Part shown: positions 11,101-22,600 of the stretch, in pieces
How the letters are laid out: each line of letters opens with the position of its first letter
How positions within the stretch are numbered: the stretch's first letter is position 1
Source: Trochalopteron elliotii
Lineage: Eukaryota > Chordata > Aves > Passeriformes > Leiothrichidae
Direction: 5' to 3'
DNA: 64,000 nt
Assembly (NCBI GenBank): GCA_024734555.1
Contig: JANPWX010000345.1
Location: 162,159 to 226,158, forward strand
Position numbers and translations under genes: made by a program
Notes under the pieces: model-generated
What the model was told of the DNA's origin: nothing
What the model saw: only the letters and a program-made list of their open reading frames with translations
The model's database searches: none

Positions 11101-11981
11101 GTTGAAAGAGGCATCTGAACAGGGGCAGAACTGAAACAGAAAAGGACATATCTCTTCTGGGCCAGGCTCATTTCCCAGCACATCCCCCATATCCCCCCAC
11201 CCTCATATCCCAGGGTGGACAGAGCTCTTCCCTGAGGCTCATGATGGGCCAAGAGGCACACAGACTGTCCCCAGCTTTTCTCCAGTAGCTGGCAGCAAGC
11301 AGCAGACCACATCTGGGCTGTGTGCTGTGTCTTCAGAGACAGCTGAGCTCAGGGAAATGAGGGAATAGGCCAAAACAGATCGAACAGTTCATGTTTCTGC
11401 ACTGACTATTATTGGCACAGATGGGGAATCAGTGCAATCAGACCTTTGCTGAGCAGGGCTGTGCCCTGGGGTGCCAGGAAGAACACTCACAGTCATGCAG
11501 GGAGCTGCCAGTTCCCCCCAGCACTCAGAAGTGGTGATTCACAACCAGGTGCAGAGACTGGGGATGATCAGTCATCCCTCTCCACTGAACTGCACCCATG
11601 ATGATCTGATCTATTGCCAGTTGGGTGGGGAATGAGGTTTTTTTGCCTTTTCCTCCCCTTTAACCTGCCTTTGTCTCCCCCTCCCAGCCACCCGCCGGTG
11701 CACAGGTGATGCCGACCTTCACCACCATCAACATCAACCACATCATGCACTGGCCCCCGGAGATGGAGGAGGATGAGGATGACGACTCTGGCTCCCCGTG
11801 CCTGGAGGGGAAGGAGTGCGAGAGGTTCTTTTGCTGCATCGAGGACTGCCAGACGGGGATGTGGCGGGAGGGGCGGGTCCGCATCCACATATCCCGCCTG
11901 GACTCCTACTCCCGTGTCTTCTTCCCCACCGCCTTCCTGCTCTTCAACATCGTCTACTGGATTGCCTATCTCTATCTCTAG
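1960..11981 (+). CDS. GABRG4: GABA-A receptor subunit gamma-4 (5'-partial, six exons)
   Basis: Subunit of the pentameric GABA-gated chloride channel at inhibitory synapses. Coding exons are 1960-2180, 2880-2962, 5001-5138, 6911-7063, 9773-9975 and 11688-11981. All junctions are GT-AG, the frame is continuous, and the sum is 363 codons plus TAG. In visible-residue numbering the Cys-loop is C81-C95 with 13 residues between and the FPMD core. TM1 is about 163-187, TM2 about 196-217 ([11 protein letters not shown] pore motif), TM3 about 225-248 and TM4 342-363 at the extreme C-terminus. The intracellular loop is short, with an acidic run and a cysteine cluster. Exon lengths 221/83/138/153 are those conserved in GABA-A genes. 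The loop-D stretch [11 protein letters not shown] marks the gamma class. The [15 protein letters not shown] segment and the short Cys-rich loop fit avian gamma-4 better than gamma-1, -2 or -3; this rests on recall, without an alignment. Exons for the signal peptide and about 90 N-terminal residues are not in the window. It looks intact. Confidence 0.9.
2239..2544 (-). mobile_element. Solo LTR, family A, copy 1 (in GABRG4 intron)
   Basis: A 306-bp element. Read on the minus strand it begins TGCAGCCCTGG and ends AGCATCA, the TG...CA termini of an LTR. It is flanked by a perfect 6-bp target duplication GTTCCC (2233-2238 and 2545-2550). On the minus strand a TATA-like GTATAAAAG lies just before an AATAAA, giving a promoter and poly(A) signal in U3/R. 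It lies antisense to GABRG4 and starts 58 bp after the donor at 2181. Sister copies are at 5156, 56934 and 58029. Confidence 0.82.
2880..2962 (+). CDS. GABRG4: GABRG4 coding exon (Cys-loop)
   Basis: An 83-bp exon after a CTCTCTC-rich acceptor (CTCAG) and before GTGAGT. It holds the signature Cys-loop: Cys, 13 residues with the FPMD core, Cys. The exon ends with one base of a Tyr codon completed by the next exon. Confidence 0.92.
4005..4270 (-). mobile_element. CR1 LINE 3' fragment (intronic)
   Basis: On the plus strand it starts with AGAATCACAGAA, the complement of the CR1 3' terminus, followed by GGGCTGGAAGGGGCC and CTTTGGAGATCACC, which are standard antisense CR1 3' UTR words. Later words include TAAGAAGTTCTTCCTCA. 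It is truncated and diverged. Confidence 0.8.
4344..4780 (-). mobile_element. Probable antisense LTR fragment (intronic)
   Basis: An AT-rich stretch opens with AACTTTTATTCTATTTTCAA, which on the minus strand is a poly(A)-signal-like GAATAAAAG. It has the base composition of avian LTRs. I could not fix the ends or find a target duplication, so the call is tentative. Confidence 0.35.
5001..5138 (+). CDS. GABRG4: GABRG4 coding exon (loop C side of the extracellular domain)
   Basis: A 138-bp exon after TTTCCCCAG and before GTGAGG. It encodes [12 protein letters not shown] through the [12 protein letters not shown] segment, which contains a second N-glycosylation sequon (NTS). A solo LTR begins only 17 bp after the donor site. 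Confidence 0.93.
5156..5453 (-). mobile_element. Solo LTR, family A, copy 2 (17 bp after a GABRG4 donor site)
   Basis: A 298-bp relative of copy 1 with the same termini (minus strand TGTAGCCCTGG ... AGTGTCA). It is flanked by GGGAGG (5150-5155) and GAGAGG (5454-5459), a 6-bp duplication with one mismatch. A TATA-like ATATAAAG is present on the minus strand. It begins 17 bp after the exon boundary, within the donor-proximal part of the intron. Confidence 0.8.
6590..6800 (+). repeat. Degenerate short tandem repeat (AGCCACAAAACCAGC-like)
   Basis: Variants of a unit of about 20 bp (AGCCACAAAACCAGC, AGTCACAAAGACATC, AGCTACAGAGCCAGC, GGCAACCACAAAGTCAGC) recur about ten times in the intron before the TM1 exon. 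It gives an open frame rich in Ser/Thr/Asn/Gln that ends just before the splice acceptor. It reads as a decayed minisatellite, not an exon. Confidence 0.5.
6911..7063 (+). CDS. GABRG4: GABRG4 coding exon (TM1 and start of TM2)
   Basis: A 153-bp exon after TTTTTCCTAG and before GTAAGA. It encodes the pre-TM1 strand ([13 protein letters not shown]), TM1 with the conserved [17 protein letters not shown] pattern, and the TPARTSLG entry into TM2. Confidence 0.94.
8700..9480 (+). mobile_element. CR1 LINE internal fragment with reverse-transcriptase remnants (intronic)
   Basis: At 9320-9460 the plus strand encodes, with breaks, the CR1 ORF2 signature around [18 protein letters not shown] and [15 protein letters not shown]. 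The preceding 600 bp carry other CR1 ORF2-like phrases such as NRGFSRFV. Stops and frameshifts show it is dead. It is much older than the LTRs nearby. Confidence 0.75.
9565..9650 (+). repeat. Short triplication of a TAGAGCATTGTCA-like word
   Basis: Three imperfect copies of TTTTCATGGAGCATTGTCA, TTTTCATAGAGCATTGTCA and TTTTCACAGAGCATCGGT in succession, about 120 bp before the TM2/TM3 exon. Confidence 0.55.
9773..9975 (+). CDS. GABRG4: GABRG4 coding exon (TM2, TM3, start of the intracellular loop)
   Basis: A 203-bp exon after CTCTCCCAG. The donor GTAGGT follows a Leu codon. It encodes the pore-lining TM2 ([10 protein letters not shown]), the TM2-TM3 linker with [10 protein letters not shown]3 ([13 protein letters not shown]), and the basic start of the cytoplasmic loop. 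Confidence 0.93.
10075..10682 (-). mobile_element. ERV 3' end, family B, copy 1: LTR plus internal tail (intronic)
   Basis: Read on the minus strand, about 155 bp of internal sequence (10682-10527) ends in a purine-rich AAAAGAGG and is followed by an LTR of about 452 bp (10526-10075). The LTR starts TGTCAACC and ends GGCGACA. It has a TATTTAAACCC box and an AATAAA. The internal tail and LTR landmarks match the element at 23079-23366 in the opposite orientation. It lies in the last GABRG4 intron, antisense to the gene. Confidence 0.68.
11688..11981 (+). CDS. GABRG4: GABRG4 terminal coding exon (intracellular loop end and TM4)
   Basis: Starts after CTCCCAG and runs 294 nt to a TAG at 11979-11981. 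It encodes an acidic run (EMEEDEDDD), a cysteine cluster (Cys 310, 315, 316 and 320 in visible numbering), a [14 protein letters not shown] segment matching the region that in gamma-2 precedes TM4, and TM4 ending WIAYLYL. The Cys cluster resembles the palmitoylated region of gamma-2, so a similar role is inferred. Confidence 0.93.
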   Translation, partial: PPAGAQVMPTFTTININHIMHWPPEMEEDEDDDSGSPCLEGKECERFFCCIEDCQTGMWREGRVRIHISRLDSYSRVFFPTAFLLFNIVYWIAYLYL

Positions 11982-12415
11982 CCCTCCTTCAGCTGGGGTG
12001 GACTGGGCACCAGCAAGAGGGGCTTCTTGAGGGGCATAGAGAACAGCATCTCTCCTGCTGTAGTCAGCTGTCAGTCTGAACAACCCCACCTGGTGATTCC
12101 CTCCTCCTGCTCTCTCATCTCTTCTGAGAAGAACCAAACAGCTTTTTTTTAGCCTTCTAACATATCTTTTTAGAAAATCTGCCCTTCCCCAGACAACTGT
12201 CCGTCCAACACCACCAGCATTGTACTCCTTGTAAGATTACCCAAAAACATCCTATTCCCATCTCAAGCATTAGGGATTTTGTCAAAACCAAAAACCTTAA
12301 TGCATTTCATTTTTCCATCCAGTCCTACTCCGAAATTTCAAGGGAAGTGACGGCAAATGGAGTTTTCTGCATAGTTATTAAGACTGCAAAGGAAATAAAA
12401 TACGTCTTATGACTT
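11982..12415 (+). promoter_or_regulatory. GABRG4: GABRG4 3' UTR with poly(A) signal
   Basis: After the stop codon no coding frame continues. A canonical AATAAA lies at 12394-12399 inside an A-rich context, about 415 nt past the stop. Cleavage would be expected about 15-25 nt later. The end point is an estimate. Confidence 0.7.
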
Positions 12416-15400
12416 CTGCACCACTTCCACCAGAAGAGACTTTGTGGGGTGATAGAAGCTCAGAAAGGTCAGAAGGAAATAGTGTGGAAAAGGAAAAGCA
12501 GTGCAGCTTTCCCACAGAAGCTGGGCTTGGCTAAAACATTTTGGGCCTGCCCAGACATCTGATGGTGGTGGCACTGACGAGGACGGAGCTGCTGCAAGCC
12601 TCCCCCAGCTCCCTGCAGAGTATCTCTGAAGCATTCCTCACGGATCACTCCAGGACACCCACCCACCCAGGCACTGCTGATTCCCCTCAGACAGTGATGA
12701 AAAAACTCCACGAGCTGCAAGGGCCCACCTGCCTTACTGGAGCAGACTCTTCAGGGCCCACGGTGACATTTCTGCTGGGTGACCAGGACTCTGGGCTGGC
12801 TCTGCAGTTGGGTGTAGCCAAAAGAGGGAGGAATCCTTGTGGGAAAGTGGATTTTCCTTGTGGGAAATCCAGAAGAAAGCTCCTGAGCCTGTTGTGAGGT
12901 AGTTTTCTTCAGCCTGTGTCACGCGGGCTGTGAATCACAGAGGGGCAGTGCTGTCCCACTCAGTGACACTCGTTGGTGCCATCAGATCTGTGCTGGGTAG
13001 TCCATGCCACCCTGAGGAAGGGGTATAGGAAAGGGAACACACAGCTACCAGTGCATTCCTGCTGCTCAGATGTGTTCCCTTCTTTATTTCTTTCATAATT
13101 GCATAAAACAAGAGTCTAACTGGATGACTCCTCCCAGTTGCCATCATCACTTGGCCTGTTTCCTCATAAGATCAGGAAATGGAGTGAGTTGTCCTTGATG
13201 GATTTTAAGGACAAACACAGTGAGCTGGTCCCATCTTAAAGAGATGGAGAAATGCATAACACAGTTTCAGCTGGGGAGAAACTGAGTAATGAAGGAGAGG
13301 AAACTCAGGCCCAAGGTCTGCAATGTGTCAACTGGCTGCCTCCCCATTTACACCAGCTGCTGATGTGGCCCACAGCATGATTGTGAAAAGCAGTGGGCCG
13401 TTAATAGTTACTTACTGTGTAAATTAGAAACAGAAAAGATCTTTTTTTAAAACCAGCATGTTTTAGAAAAAAAAAAATTAGAACTTAAAAGGCTTGTCAG
13501 GAGAAGAAAGCTGGCATGGCTGCAGAGGAAAAGTTAGGAAAGGCTGGCTCACAGGACAGCTAACAGGAGCAGGAGTTTTTTACATATTCTTGGAGAGCAA
13601 TTTGATCTGGTTTAAAGATGGATTTTTGACGACGTTAAATCTGATCTGAATAATGAAGTGTCATGTTTAATTCATTCACAAATGCAGCCTTACCTGGGTT
13701 CCAGATGAACAGCTAGAGCATCTTATTAAGTATACAATAGTACAACACTCAGCTAAGTATAACCTAATGGGGTCAGACCAGCAGAGCTCTGAAAGGGGAA
13801 ATTGTGCCTGTCTAACCTGCTACAGTTCTTTTAAAATACCAAGTAAGAGATAAAGGTTACTCAGAAGCATAATTTGCTTAGCTACTCCGACAGCTCTTGA
13901 AAGGGAGGAAAGAAATTGTGGCGGGCGGTTCTAACTGAGGAAATTGATTTAGCAAAAGAATTATTAAGGAGGTTCTAATTAGAAGAAATTAACTGAGGAG
14001 AGGGGGGGAAAAAAAGAATTGTTAAGGAAGCTCTAATTAGAGGAAATTAATGTTTTAGAGAGAAAGACACAGAGAGGGAGAAGTCTAAGAAAAGAATCAA
14101 AACAACTTGCAGACAAGGGAAGCTGCTGGGTGACAGTGCCGACTCCCAGCCAAGCTGGTTGATGTTCTGCTCCCAGTAGCAAAGCGTTATTAGATGTAGC
14201 AACAGAAAAACCTCCTATGACTCAGCCCTACACCGCCAGGGAGCTGGATTAACCAGGGTCCTGTGATCTCTGTGGGGAGCCAAAAGGAAAGAGCATCCTA
14301 GATTCAAACTGGCTCACACGACAGGCTCTGAGTGAAGCACGTCCTCACATTTGGGAAGGCAGCTGTCAGGGGTGGGGGGGGTGTGTGGGAGTGTGCCCCG
14401 GTGGCAAACCAGGGTCTGTGCCAGATATCTCCTCAGCAGGATGGTGGCTCGAAAGGTGTGCAGGCAGTGGAGGCTGCACTGAGCACAGAGAGCAAAATAT
14501 GGAAGGGGAGCAGCTGAGAAAGGGAGGATGGAAGGGAAAAATTAACAACCCTGTGCAATGGAGCCCAAAACCGGCTGCAAATTTGCTGGAGCTTCGAAGC
14601 TCTTGGTGAGCACATATGATTATCATGGGCACTGGAGAACAGACTTCAGCTCTGAGAGCAGCAACTTGTTGAAATTAAACCTTTTACAAAATCAGCCAGG
14701 AGAGAAACAGGGTGTAAAAAAACCAAAAAACTAAGAGGATGACAGGGATTCGGACAAAGTAGACTTGAAAGATTGTACAATTTCACCAAAAAAAGATAAA
14801 GCCAACACACACCTAGGTAATTTAACCAATGATGGAGGATTTGACAGAGGAAAATAGTCTAGCGTGGGCTGGAGCACAAGGAAGCTGATTACTAAGGCTG
14901 GGGAAGGAGGAGGGAGGGGGCTTTTTGGCTTAGGAAAGTCTGTGCCCATCATCCACAGCACAATAAATAAAGGCATGTACAAATTCAATCATGTTTTTAA
15001 TTTTCTATAGTATCTCAAAAGAAAGGAAAAAAAAAAAAAAAGGAAAGCTAAGAAAAGCCAAAAAGAAAAATCTGCCGTTCTTTTGGAATTACTTTGCAAG
15101 GCTCCAGTTTCCTTATAAAATGGTTTTCCAGCTATCAGGAGGGAGCCCAGGGCACAGAGACACCCAGTAACTGTGAGTTGTCTTGCTCATTGTGGCCCTG
15201 GGAGTCAAACCCCTCTGTGCCCTCCTAGGCTGGCATTAAGACACAGAAATGGTGTGGGGCTGAGCTGTGCTGCTCTGGGCAGGGAGGACAGAGGCACCAG
15301 GGCTGCTGTAAAGCACTTGAGTTCTTCAAACCCCTAAAGACTGTGCTGCCTTCTCCTCTCATGGAGGTTTCAACATCCTCCCCTCCCCAGGAATTTGGTG

Positions 15401-15559
15401 GAGGAGTTTTATGCTGTCAGCCTCACCAGCCAAGTGGGTATTGAGCTTCCCTCACCTCCTGCCTCCCCTTCCCAGGGAGCAGCAAGTGACATTCCCAGCC
15501 CTGCACATCCCCCTGCCATGGTGAAGGCAAACATCTGGGACATCCCAGGCCAGCAGGAG
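12416..15559. other. Intergenic; no gene seen
   Basis: No frame with coding character. It holds an imperfect tandem repeat near 13.93-14.05 kb, a poly(A) run near 15030, and otherwise unique-looking sequence. Confidence 0.6.
13926..14052 (+). repeat. Imperfect tandem repeat, unit about 60 bp
   Basis: The words GTTCTAACTGAGGAAATTGA, GTTCTAATTAGAAGAAATTAA and GCTCTAATTAGAGGAAATTAA recur with AGAATTATTAAGGAG / AGAATTGTTAAGGAA between them, giving two to three diverged units. Confidence 0.6.
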
Positions 15560-16067
15560 CAGGGCAGTGACCTGTCCCTCTGTGCTGGGCACTGCTGAGG
15601 CCACACCTCAACCCCTGGGGTCAGTTTTGGAAGGGAGCTGGGGAAGGGTCTGGAGCACAAGCCTGATGAGGGGAGGCTGAGGGAGCTGGGGGGGCTCAGC
15701 CTGGAGAAAAGGAGGCTCAGGGGAGACCTTATTGCTCTCTGCAACTGCCTGACAGGAGGGTGTGATGAGGGGTAGGTCAGTCTCTTCTTGCAGATAAGAA
15801 GAAACAGGATGAGAGAAAATATACTCTAGTTGTGCCAGGGCAGGTTTAGGTTGGATATTGGGGAAAATTTCTTCATTGGAAGGGTGATCAGGCTGTGGAA
15901 CAGGCTGCCCAGGGAAGTGGTGGAGTCACCATCCCTGGAGGTGTTTAAAAGATGTGGAGATGTGCTACTTGGGGAGTTTAATGGAGTTCTTGGCAGTGTT
16001 AGATTTACGTTTGGACATGATGATCATAAAAGGTCTTTTCCAACCTAAATGATTCGATGATTCTATC
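15560..16067 (+). mobile_element. CR1 LINE 3' end, sense
   Basis: Contains CTGTGCTGGGCACTGCTGAG, GAGGCTGAGGGAGCTGGG, CAGCCTGGAGAAAAGGAGGC, GGCTGCCCAGGGAAGTGGTG and the terminal GATTCGATGATTCTAT, which are standard CR1 3' landmarks in order. The 3' terminus is intact and the 5' end is truncated. Confidence 0.92.
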
Positions 16068-19000
16068 ACTTTGCTATCCTAGTATCTAATGATGGGGACT
16101 GGAAATTATGATCTCAGCATTTATGTCTTGTGGCCTTTGCTTGGAATATGAAAGGAAATCAGGAAAAAGGTTGATTTTTCATTTCTCTGCCTCCAGTTCC
16201 TATTCTTCCCCTCCAAATTATGCCGCATAAGGAGCCATTTTTAGCCTGTATGCTCTTTCAGGACAGGGATTCTGTTACTGTGTGTTTGTACAGGGGCTGG
16301 CACTCTGGGGCTTGGTCCCTGACTGAGATTTCTGGATGCTTCTTATTATACATAATAAACAACATTATACACTGCCCATCCTCACCACTGTCTGTGTACA
16401 CCTTGTAAGAAGGGTAAAAATTGTCCCCTGTTCCCCTCCTGTTGGGGTTACTGGAGCTGGTTAATTTATTTCCCCAGAGAAAACTATCTTGTTGGAAAGT
16501 AGGGAGAAATGTCATTGATATTTTTGATAGGTGGTGGATATTTTTGGGTTTAAGAAACCCATATTCTGCCTTAAGAAAGGCAGACGTTGCTTCAAGTCAG
16601 CCCTGCTCAGGAGCAGTCTCAGCCATTTAAAGTCATTATCTGTAAAGCAGGCGGCCTTGCTTGTTCCCCTCAGTCTGTTGACATTGTAAAGAAAGTAAAT
16701 TATGTTTGCCCGAGTGTCTTGGTGGGGAGGGGGTTTGGCAGTGATATTTGGTGGACTTTATTTCAGCCTTTCTATAACGCCCATTCCTGCTGGTAACTTT
16801 TGGAGCAATCCTAACCCAGAGCTCTGGAGAAGGCCTCATCACAACCCCAGCTCTGGGGAAGGCCTCGCTCGAGAGGTCTGGGCCCACACAGCCACTTTGT
16901 ACGTTTTAATCATTTTATCCCCCTTTCTTGCCCCACTTTTGAGTGCCAGTGGAGGCATTTTAATTTGTCACTGAGGCACAGGGAGGGAAGGTGCTGCTTT
17001 CCCTGTGCCCTGGGGCAGAGGCCCCTGGCTCAGCACCAGCCCACAAATGGAGCACCCCCACCTCTCCCTGGCACACTCTGTATCCCTCCAAGATTTAGCA
17101 GCTCCCAAAATGTTAAAAACATGAGGTCACGAAGGGGGGAGGGAAGGGGAGAAGAGAAAGTTATATTAAGTCGTTACTTTTTATATTCCTAATACACATT
17201 CATTATAATTTGTCTTCCTCTTATTGCCTCGGATTTGTAGGCCTCGGGAAGATTGAATTTAAGGAGAATGAAAGTGGCCAAAAATGTTCCAAGCCTCAGG
17301 GTAAGGGGGGAGGCACAAACACTCCTGCCTGTATGGGATGGGAGCTGCCTCCCCTCATGGAGAAATGGTTCCATCACAAAACGTCTGGCAGCCCATGGAG
17401 GGCAGAAAGGCTAGAACACACCTTGTCTCCCAGTGCTCACATCAGAGTGGGTGAGAAAACCCAAGGGAAATGCCCTATTGCCTGCAGACCTCAATTTTTT
17501 TTTTTTTTTTTAGGAAAAAAAAAAAAGATTTTTTAATTTTTTTTTTTTTTAAGGGTTGTGCATGAGAAAATTGACTCAATTTTCTGTCAGAAGGACCCTC
17601 AGGTCTTTCAGGTTGCTTTGTTGTTGTTGATGCTTGACAAGATTTTACCCCTCTCTATTTGTTTTTTCCCCTTCTACCCACATCTTTCAGAACAAGTAAC
17701 TAATAGAGTCTGGGCCCTCTGTGCCCCAGCCACCCTTCTGGCACCACCTGAGCCTCTATGACAGGAAGAACGATGCAGGATGGAGGAGAGCTAAGGAAGC
17801 CTCAAGAGTTGCTCTGAGCAGGTCGGCATAGCAACATCTCCAGGGAGAACGCTCCATGGGGTAATTTCCATTCACTTTAGAGCCCACTTGGGCTGCTGGA
17901 GTGGTATAAAAGGGACTCAGAAAAAAGCCTGTTAATTAGGATTAGCAGCTTCAGGAACATCAAGCCACAGTGCTCTGAGCTGAGCCATTTATCTGAGAGA
18001 ACTCAAGGCTCTTGGCTGCCTCCTTCACAAGGCACAGGATACCACGTGTCAGGGCTGACAGTGCTGAAATCTGATGGCAAAGCCATCTCTGAGGGAAGAG
18101 CCCTACCCTGGCTGCTGAATGGCTCTGCTGCCCCTCTCCTGTGCTCACATGATGCTTTGCTGGGCTCAAGAGGCACAGACCCATCTTACCAACACAAACT
18201 GCACGTAGTGTGAAACCCACAGGCGTGTGCTGGGTGAGGATTTGGGATGATGCACATGCCATGGATGTCTGAAGAGCCCCAAGGGAAAGCAGCCACTGTG
18301 GACAGGAGGTGGCAGTCCACGAGTGTCACCATGCTCTTTCATGGACTCCTTGGAAAAGCAAGGCGGGGACATTTTCACAGCTGCTGGGATATGAATTTTA
18401 TTCAGCTGCCATAAGGTTCCTGCCTTTCATCATTCTGCTGCATGAAAGGCCCAAGGAAGGTGATAAGTCTGTAAAAACGAAACCCATCTTTGCAGCAGCC
18501 TGTGTCACACACATGGGCAAAAACAGGCTGTAGGGAAAGGTTGAGTCATTGCCAGGCTGCCATTGGGCTGATTTGCATCTCTGGAGTGTTACTGACCCTG
18601 ACAAACTTCCTCAGGAACTTTTGCTGCCACCTCCCCTTGCCAAATGTGTGGTGAAACACAGATGTCTCCCTCACATTATCCTGCTTCTCTGGGTGTTTTC
18701 ACCTCCTCAGGGTAAAACATTACCTGAATCAGAGCTGAAGGCAAAGCTGCCCATCTGGGACTGGAGTACCAGTCTCCTGCTATATATCACTCTTCCTGGA
18801 GAAATATCTTTAGGTCTGGTCAAAAAATACCCGTGGCAGCAATTCAGTCCTTCACACTGCAATCTGATTTTCAAGATCATGCAGTCCAGGCAGCCACACT
18901 CTCAGCTGTGCCCATCACCAAGGGAAAAGTCCTTTTTCCATACTGGCTGCTGGACCAGGTTCAGGCAGCTCTGAAACACATTTTAAGGCAGAAAGAGGCC

Positions 19001-19405
19001 AATAGTTTCCCCCCATTTTAGCCACAGAAACTCCCAGTAACCTCAAAGATTGTATATAGCAGCAAGAACTCACCAGGACAGAAAGACACGGAATCCCTGC
19101 CCAAGAGTTTACAGCCAGCACCTTGAAAATGCTCAGTATCTGCTGTGGCCCTTGGCATGAGGACACTCCATGAGGAACATCCTTCACCAAGGAGCCCTTC
19201 TGCCACAGCCCCCCCCTGCATCCAATTGAGATCAGGAGCTCAGGGAAGGAAGTCAAGACAAGGTGTGAGAAGGAAAAGCTGTAGCAAGGATTTTTAGTCA
19301 GCCAGAACTGTCACACCTCAAAATAACAGGTACAATAACCATTCTAGGTGACTGAATTTCTGAGTAAGGGCACACATTGGCCAAACAGCTGGAAGCAGAA
19401 TTGAA
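16068..19405. other. Intergenic; no gene seen
   Basis: Unique-looking sequence with a poly(T)/poly(A)/poly(T) cluster at about 17494-17550. No supported exon was recognised. Confidence 0.55.
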
Positions 19406-19409
19406 AAAT

Positions 19410-19670
19410 AGTTTGGGTTAGGAGGAATGTTTAAATTCAATCTAGTCCAACCTCCCTGCAATGAGCAAGGAAATGTTCATCTAGATCAGGTTGCTCAGAG
19501 CCTCAAAACCTGACCTTGGATGTTCTCAGAGATGGGGGGGCTTCTACCTCAGCAACCTATGCCAGATTTCCACGACTCTCATTATTAAAAAAAAAAATTG
19601 TCCTTGTGTCTAGTCTGGACTTACCATCTTTTAGTTCAAAACCATTACTCCTTGTCCCATTCTGGCAATA
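19410..19670 (-). mobile_element. CR1 LINE fragment, antisense, degraded
   Basis: The plus strand carries TCTAGTCCAACCTCCCTGCA, GATCAGGTTGCTCAGAGCC, CTTGGATGTTCTCAGAGATG and CAAAACCATTACTCCTTGTCCC, the usual antisense CR1 3' UTR words. The 3' terminus is missing. Confidence 0.78.
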
Positions 19671-22600
19671 AACCAAAGAGCAAAAGGAGCTGCACAGCCC
19701 CTGTACCCCCTCTGCCCAGCACCACTGGGATATTAAAGCCTAACAGCCGAGTGCAGGGACATGCTGAGTTCATTCAGGCATTTCTCATTAGTTTCCCATG
19801 ACTTCTCAATATCCTGCTACTCAATATATTCATCTGGCAGCAAATTAGAGATGAGGGAAAAGCATCTCTCCCTAAGTCATCCAGAGAACACAAAGCGACG
19901 AAGCAAAATCGTAACAGACAGGGAGACTTCTTGTGAGTCATCATCTTCCCTCCTTCCCCTCTCCCTTTGCAGTGTTGCTGATTGCCCCAGGATTGCTCCA
20001 TGAAGCCTGGAACCAAAATACCTATTCCTGCTTTTTTTATTTTTTTGCTTTCATTTCACATAAGGAAAGGAGGAAAGCAGCAATTGGATCTTTGTGTCTC
20101 TCTGCTTCAGACACCTTGTACATGCTCTGCTGAGATTGATGGCCCAGTTATGCCAAATCCATGACATGAATTAACTGTTCCCTTTCCCATCGTGCCCAAT
20201 GAGATCTTACCCACTCACCATCCCCAAAAAAGGAACACCAAACCAACCAAAAAAAAAAAAAACAAAAAAAACCAAAAAAACCCAACTCAAACAAAATAAA
20301 CCAAACAAGTAGATTCATCAAAGAGAACACCAGAGCAGCTGTGATCAGTGCCAAACAATCCAGGGGTGCTACTTCACATGAAAGGAAGGGAAATGGTCTC
20401 ATGTCTGTAGAACAAAGAAAATGTTTTTGTCAAACCTTCAGATCCGTGTGTTCAAACTGCAAGGTAATTTCAGTAGCATTGGTTTTGCTGTATCCTACCA
20501 CATATTTCAAATTATAGCTTGATCATCAACTTTCACTGCTCAAAAAGGGAGATAAAAAATTTGCTCTAGGCTGCTGTATTTTAAAGAACCATTTCTGATT
20601 TCTTTGGCCAAATTTTCTGAACAAATACATTTGTCCTTGAGATATGTTTTATTTCATCTGCATTGATATTCACAAAGTAACCCACTTCTGCCTGGCTGAA
20701 GGGGCTGAAATGTTTGCCACAGAGATTTTAGATAAGCCATCAATAAATGTTGTTGGGTTTAGGGGTTATAGGGTCACCATTCCATGTGGACCTAGAGGTG
20801 GCCAACATGCCCTACAGTGTTTAGGACCTGAATTCAAATTCACTGCCAGTGTATATGTAGATATTAGGGCAAAACTTGGCAGGTTGAAACTATCCCCATC
20901 TTTCATTAGCTAAAGCAATAGAAATATCTAGTTTGGAACTCTTGGAACCCAAAAGTGCAGAAAACTGAGTCCACACACAGTGAGGTCTTGGCCTGGCACT
21001 CCAGAAAGGGAATGCCATGAGCTCAGCTCATGCCTGGTGTCTGCCACCTCCCTTCTGCTCTGTGATTCCTTCCACTGAGGCTGCTGCCCTTGCAGACTGG
21101 AAAATCTATATTAATATATATATAAAAGTAATAAATATATATTAATATATAAATAAATATATGTTAAGTGGTGTGGAAAAACCATCCAAAGACACAAGAG
21201 GTTGCTCACCCTGTTTGTTCCCTATGCCACAGACACACAAAAAACCCCACTTTTTGACACCAAGTGCCTCTTGCAGTAACAGTTTTTACCTTCTGATTGT
21301 CCCAACTCCTCTCCAGGGGGGTTGGTTTGTCTTGAAAATACCAAGTCAGGAGGAGAGACCTGGAGTGCTGCAGCTCTGGAGTGTATGGACCATGCTGGTT
21401 TTTACCATCTTAGGCCAGCCAGAGGTCCAGGCTCTCCAGGAGCAGTGTCCCAAGGGAGCAGAAATTCGTTTAGCTGATACATGAGTTTGCAGGGAGAAGG
21501 GAGAAAAGCAAGATGTGACTTTAGAAGAGATTTTACTCCAAAAGGCAGCTGATGAATGCAGGTAACTCACCTGACCTCACATGTAGTTCATGACTTTGGA
21601 TGGAACAAGCACAGAGAGGGGAAAAAAAAAAAAAGAAAAAGAAAAAACATATCCAAAAATAATATAGATTTTCGGCCACCTAAAAATGTATGGGAACAGA
21701 AACAACTTCTCACTGTGGTCAGACTCTAGAGCAAAGCCAGAGCTCTCCTCAGAAGATCAGATCCTTTGTTGGTGGCCCAAAACAACCTCTGTGAGGATAA
21801 AGCACAAGGACCTCACTTTCAAGCAATTAAAAAGCCTCCTGACCCCAAGCCACCCACAGCAGCTTTTTGTAACATTTCCCAGAGCCAGGTCTGGCCCTAC
21901 ACAGTCCCACTGAAGGGGGGCAATTGAAAATTGCTCCAGAAACCTCCAGTACCTGGGAACAGGTCTCCTTCACCAGAAATCCTCCTGTTCTCCCACACTG
22001 AGCCCCAGGAAATGACATTATACCCATGCTGCATTCAGACATCCTGCTACACATGACCCCTAAGGGGTCTCAAGTGAAGAGGAAATAAATAGACTGAGGC
22101 ACTTTGCTTTTCCTCCATAAAATCCAGGGCAGCCAGGACACAGCCAAGCTTTTCCTGCACCCTGAAATGGGAGAGGGTCTCTGGCAGGACCCTCATCCCC
22201 TCATCTCAGGGGCTGCTTATTGTACAGGCAGATTATTAGACTGCAAATTTTATTTTAGCTATAACTGGAAAAAGTAATCAAAGCAAATGCAACAGCTCAG
22301 AAGGAATCAGAGTAGGATTAGACATTTATATGAGTAAGAATAGCTCCTGCACTTTGACTTGCTGTGATAAAAATAATAAGAAGCTCAGTTTTCATGCTCC
22401 AGGGCAGAAAAATGATCTCTGAACAAGGTGTTAGGAATAAATTTCCTCTCACAACAGTAGTCCTCAACTGCCCAGGCCACAGCACAGGGTCTAGGGGTGT
22501 ATAGTGGCCACTGCTAGAGACTGGAAGCTGGCTGGAAGCCCACGGGCTTGTTCAGGAGCTGCTGCAGCCACAAGACCAGGAGATGGGTCACAGTGTTTCA

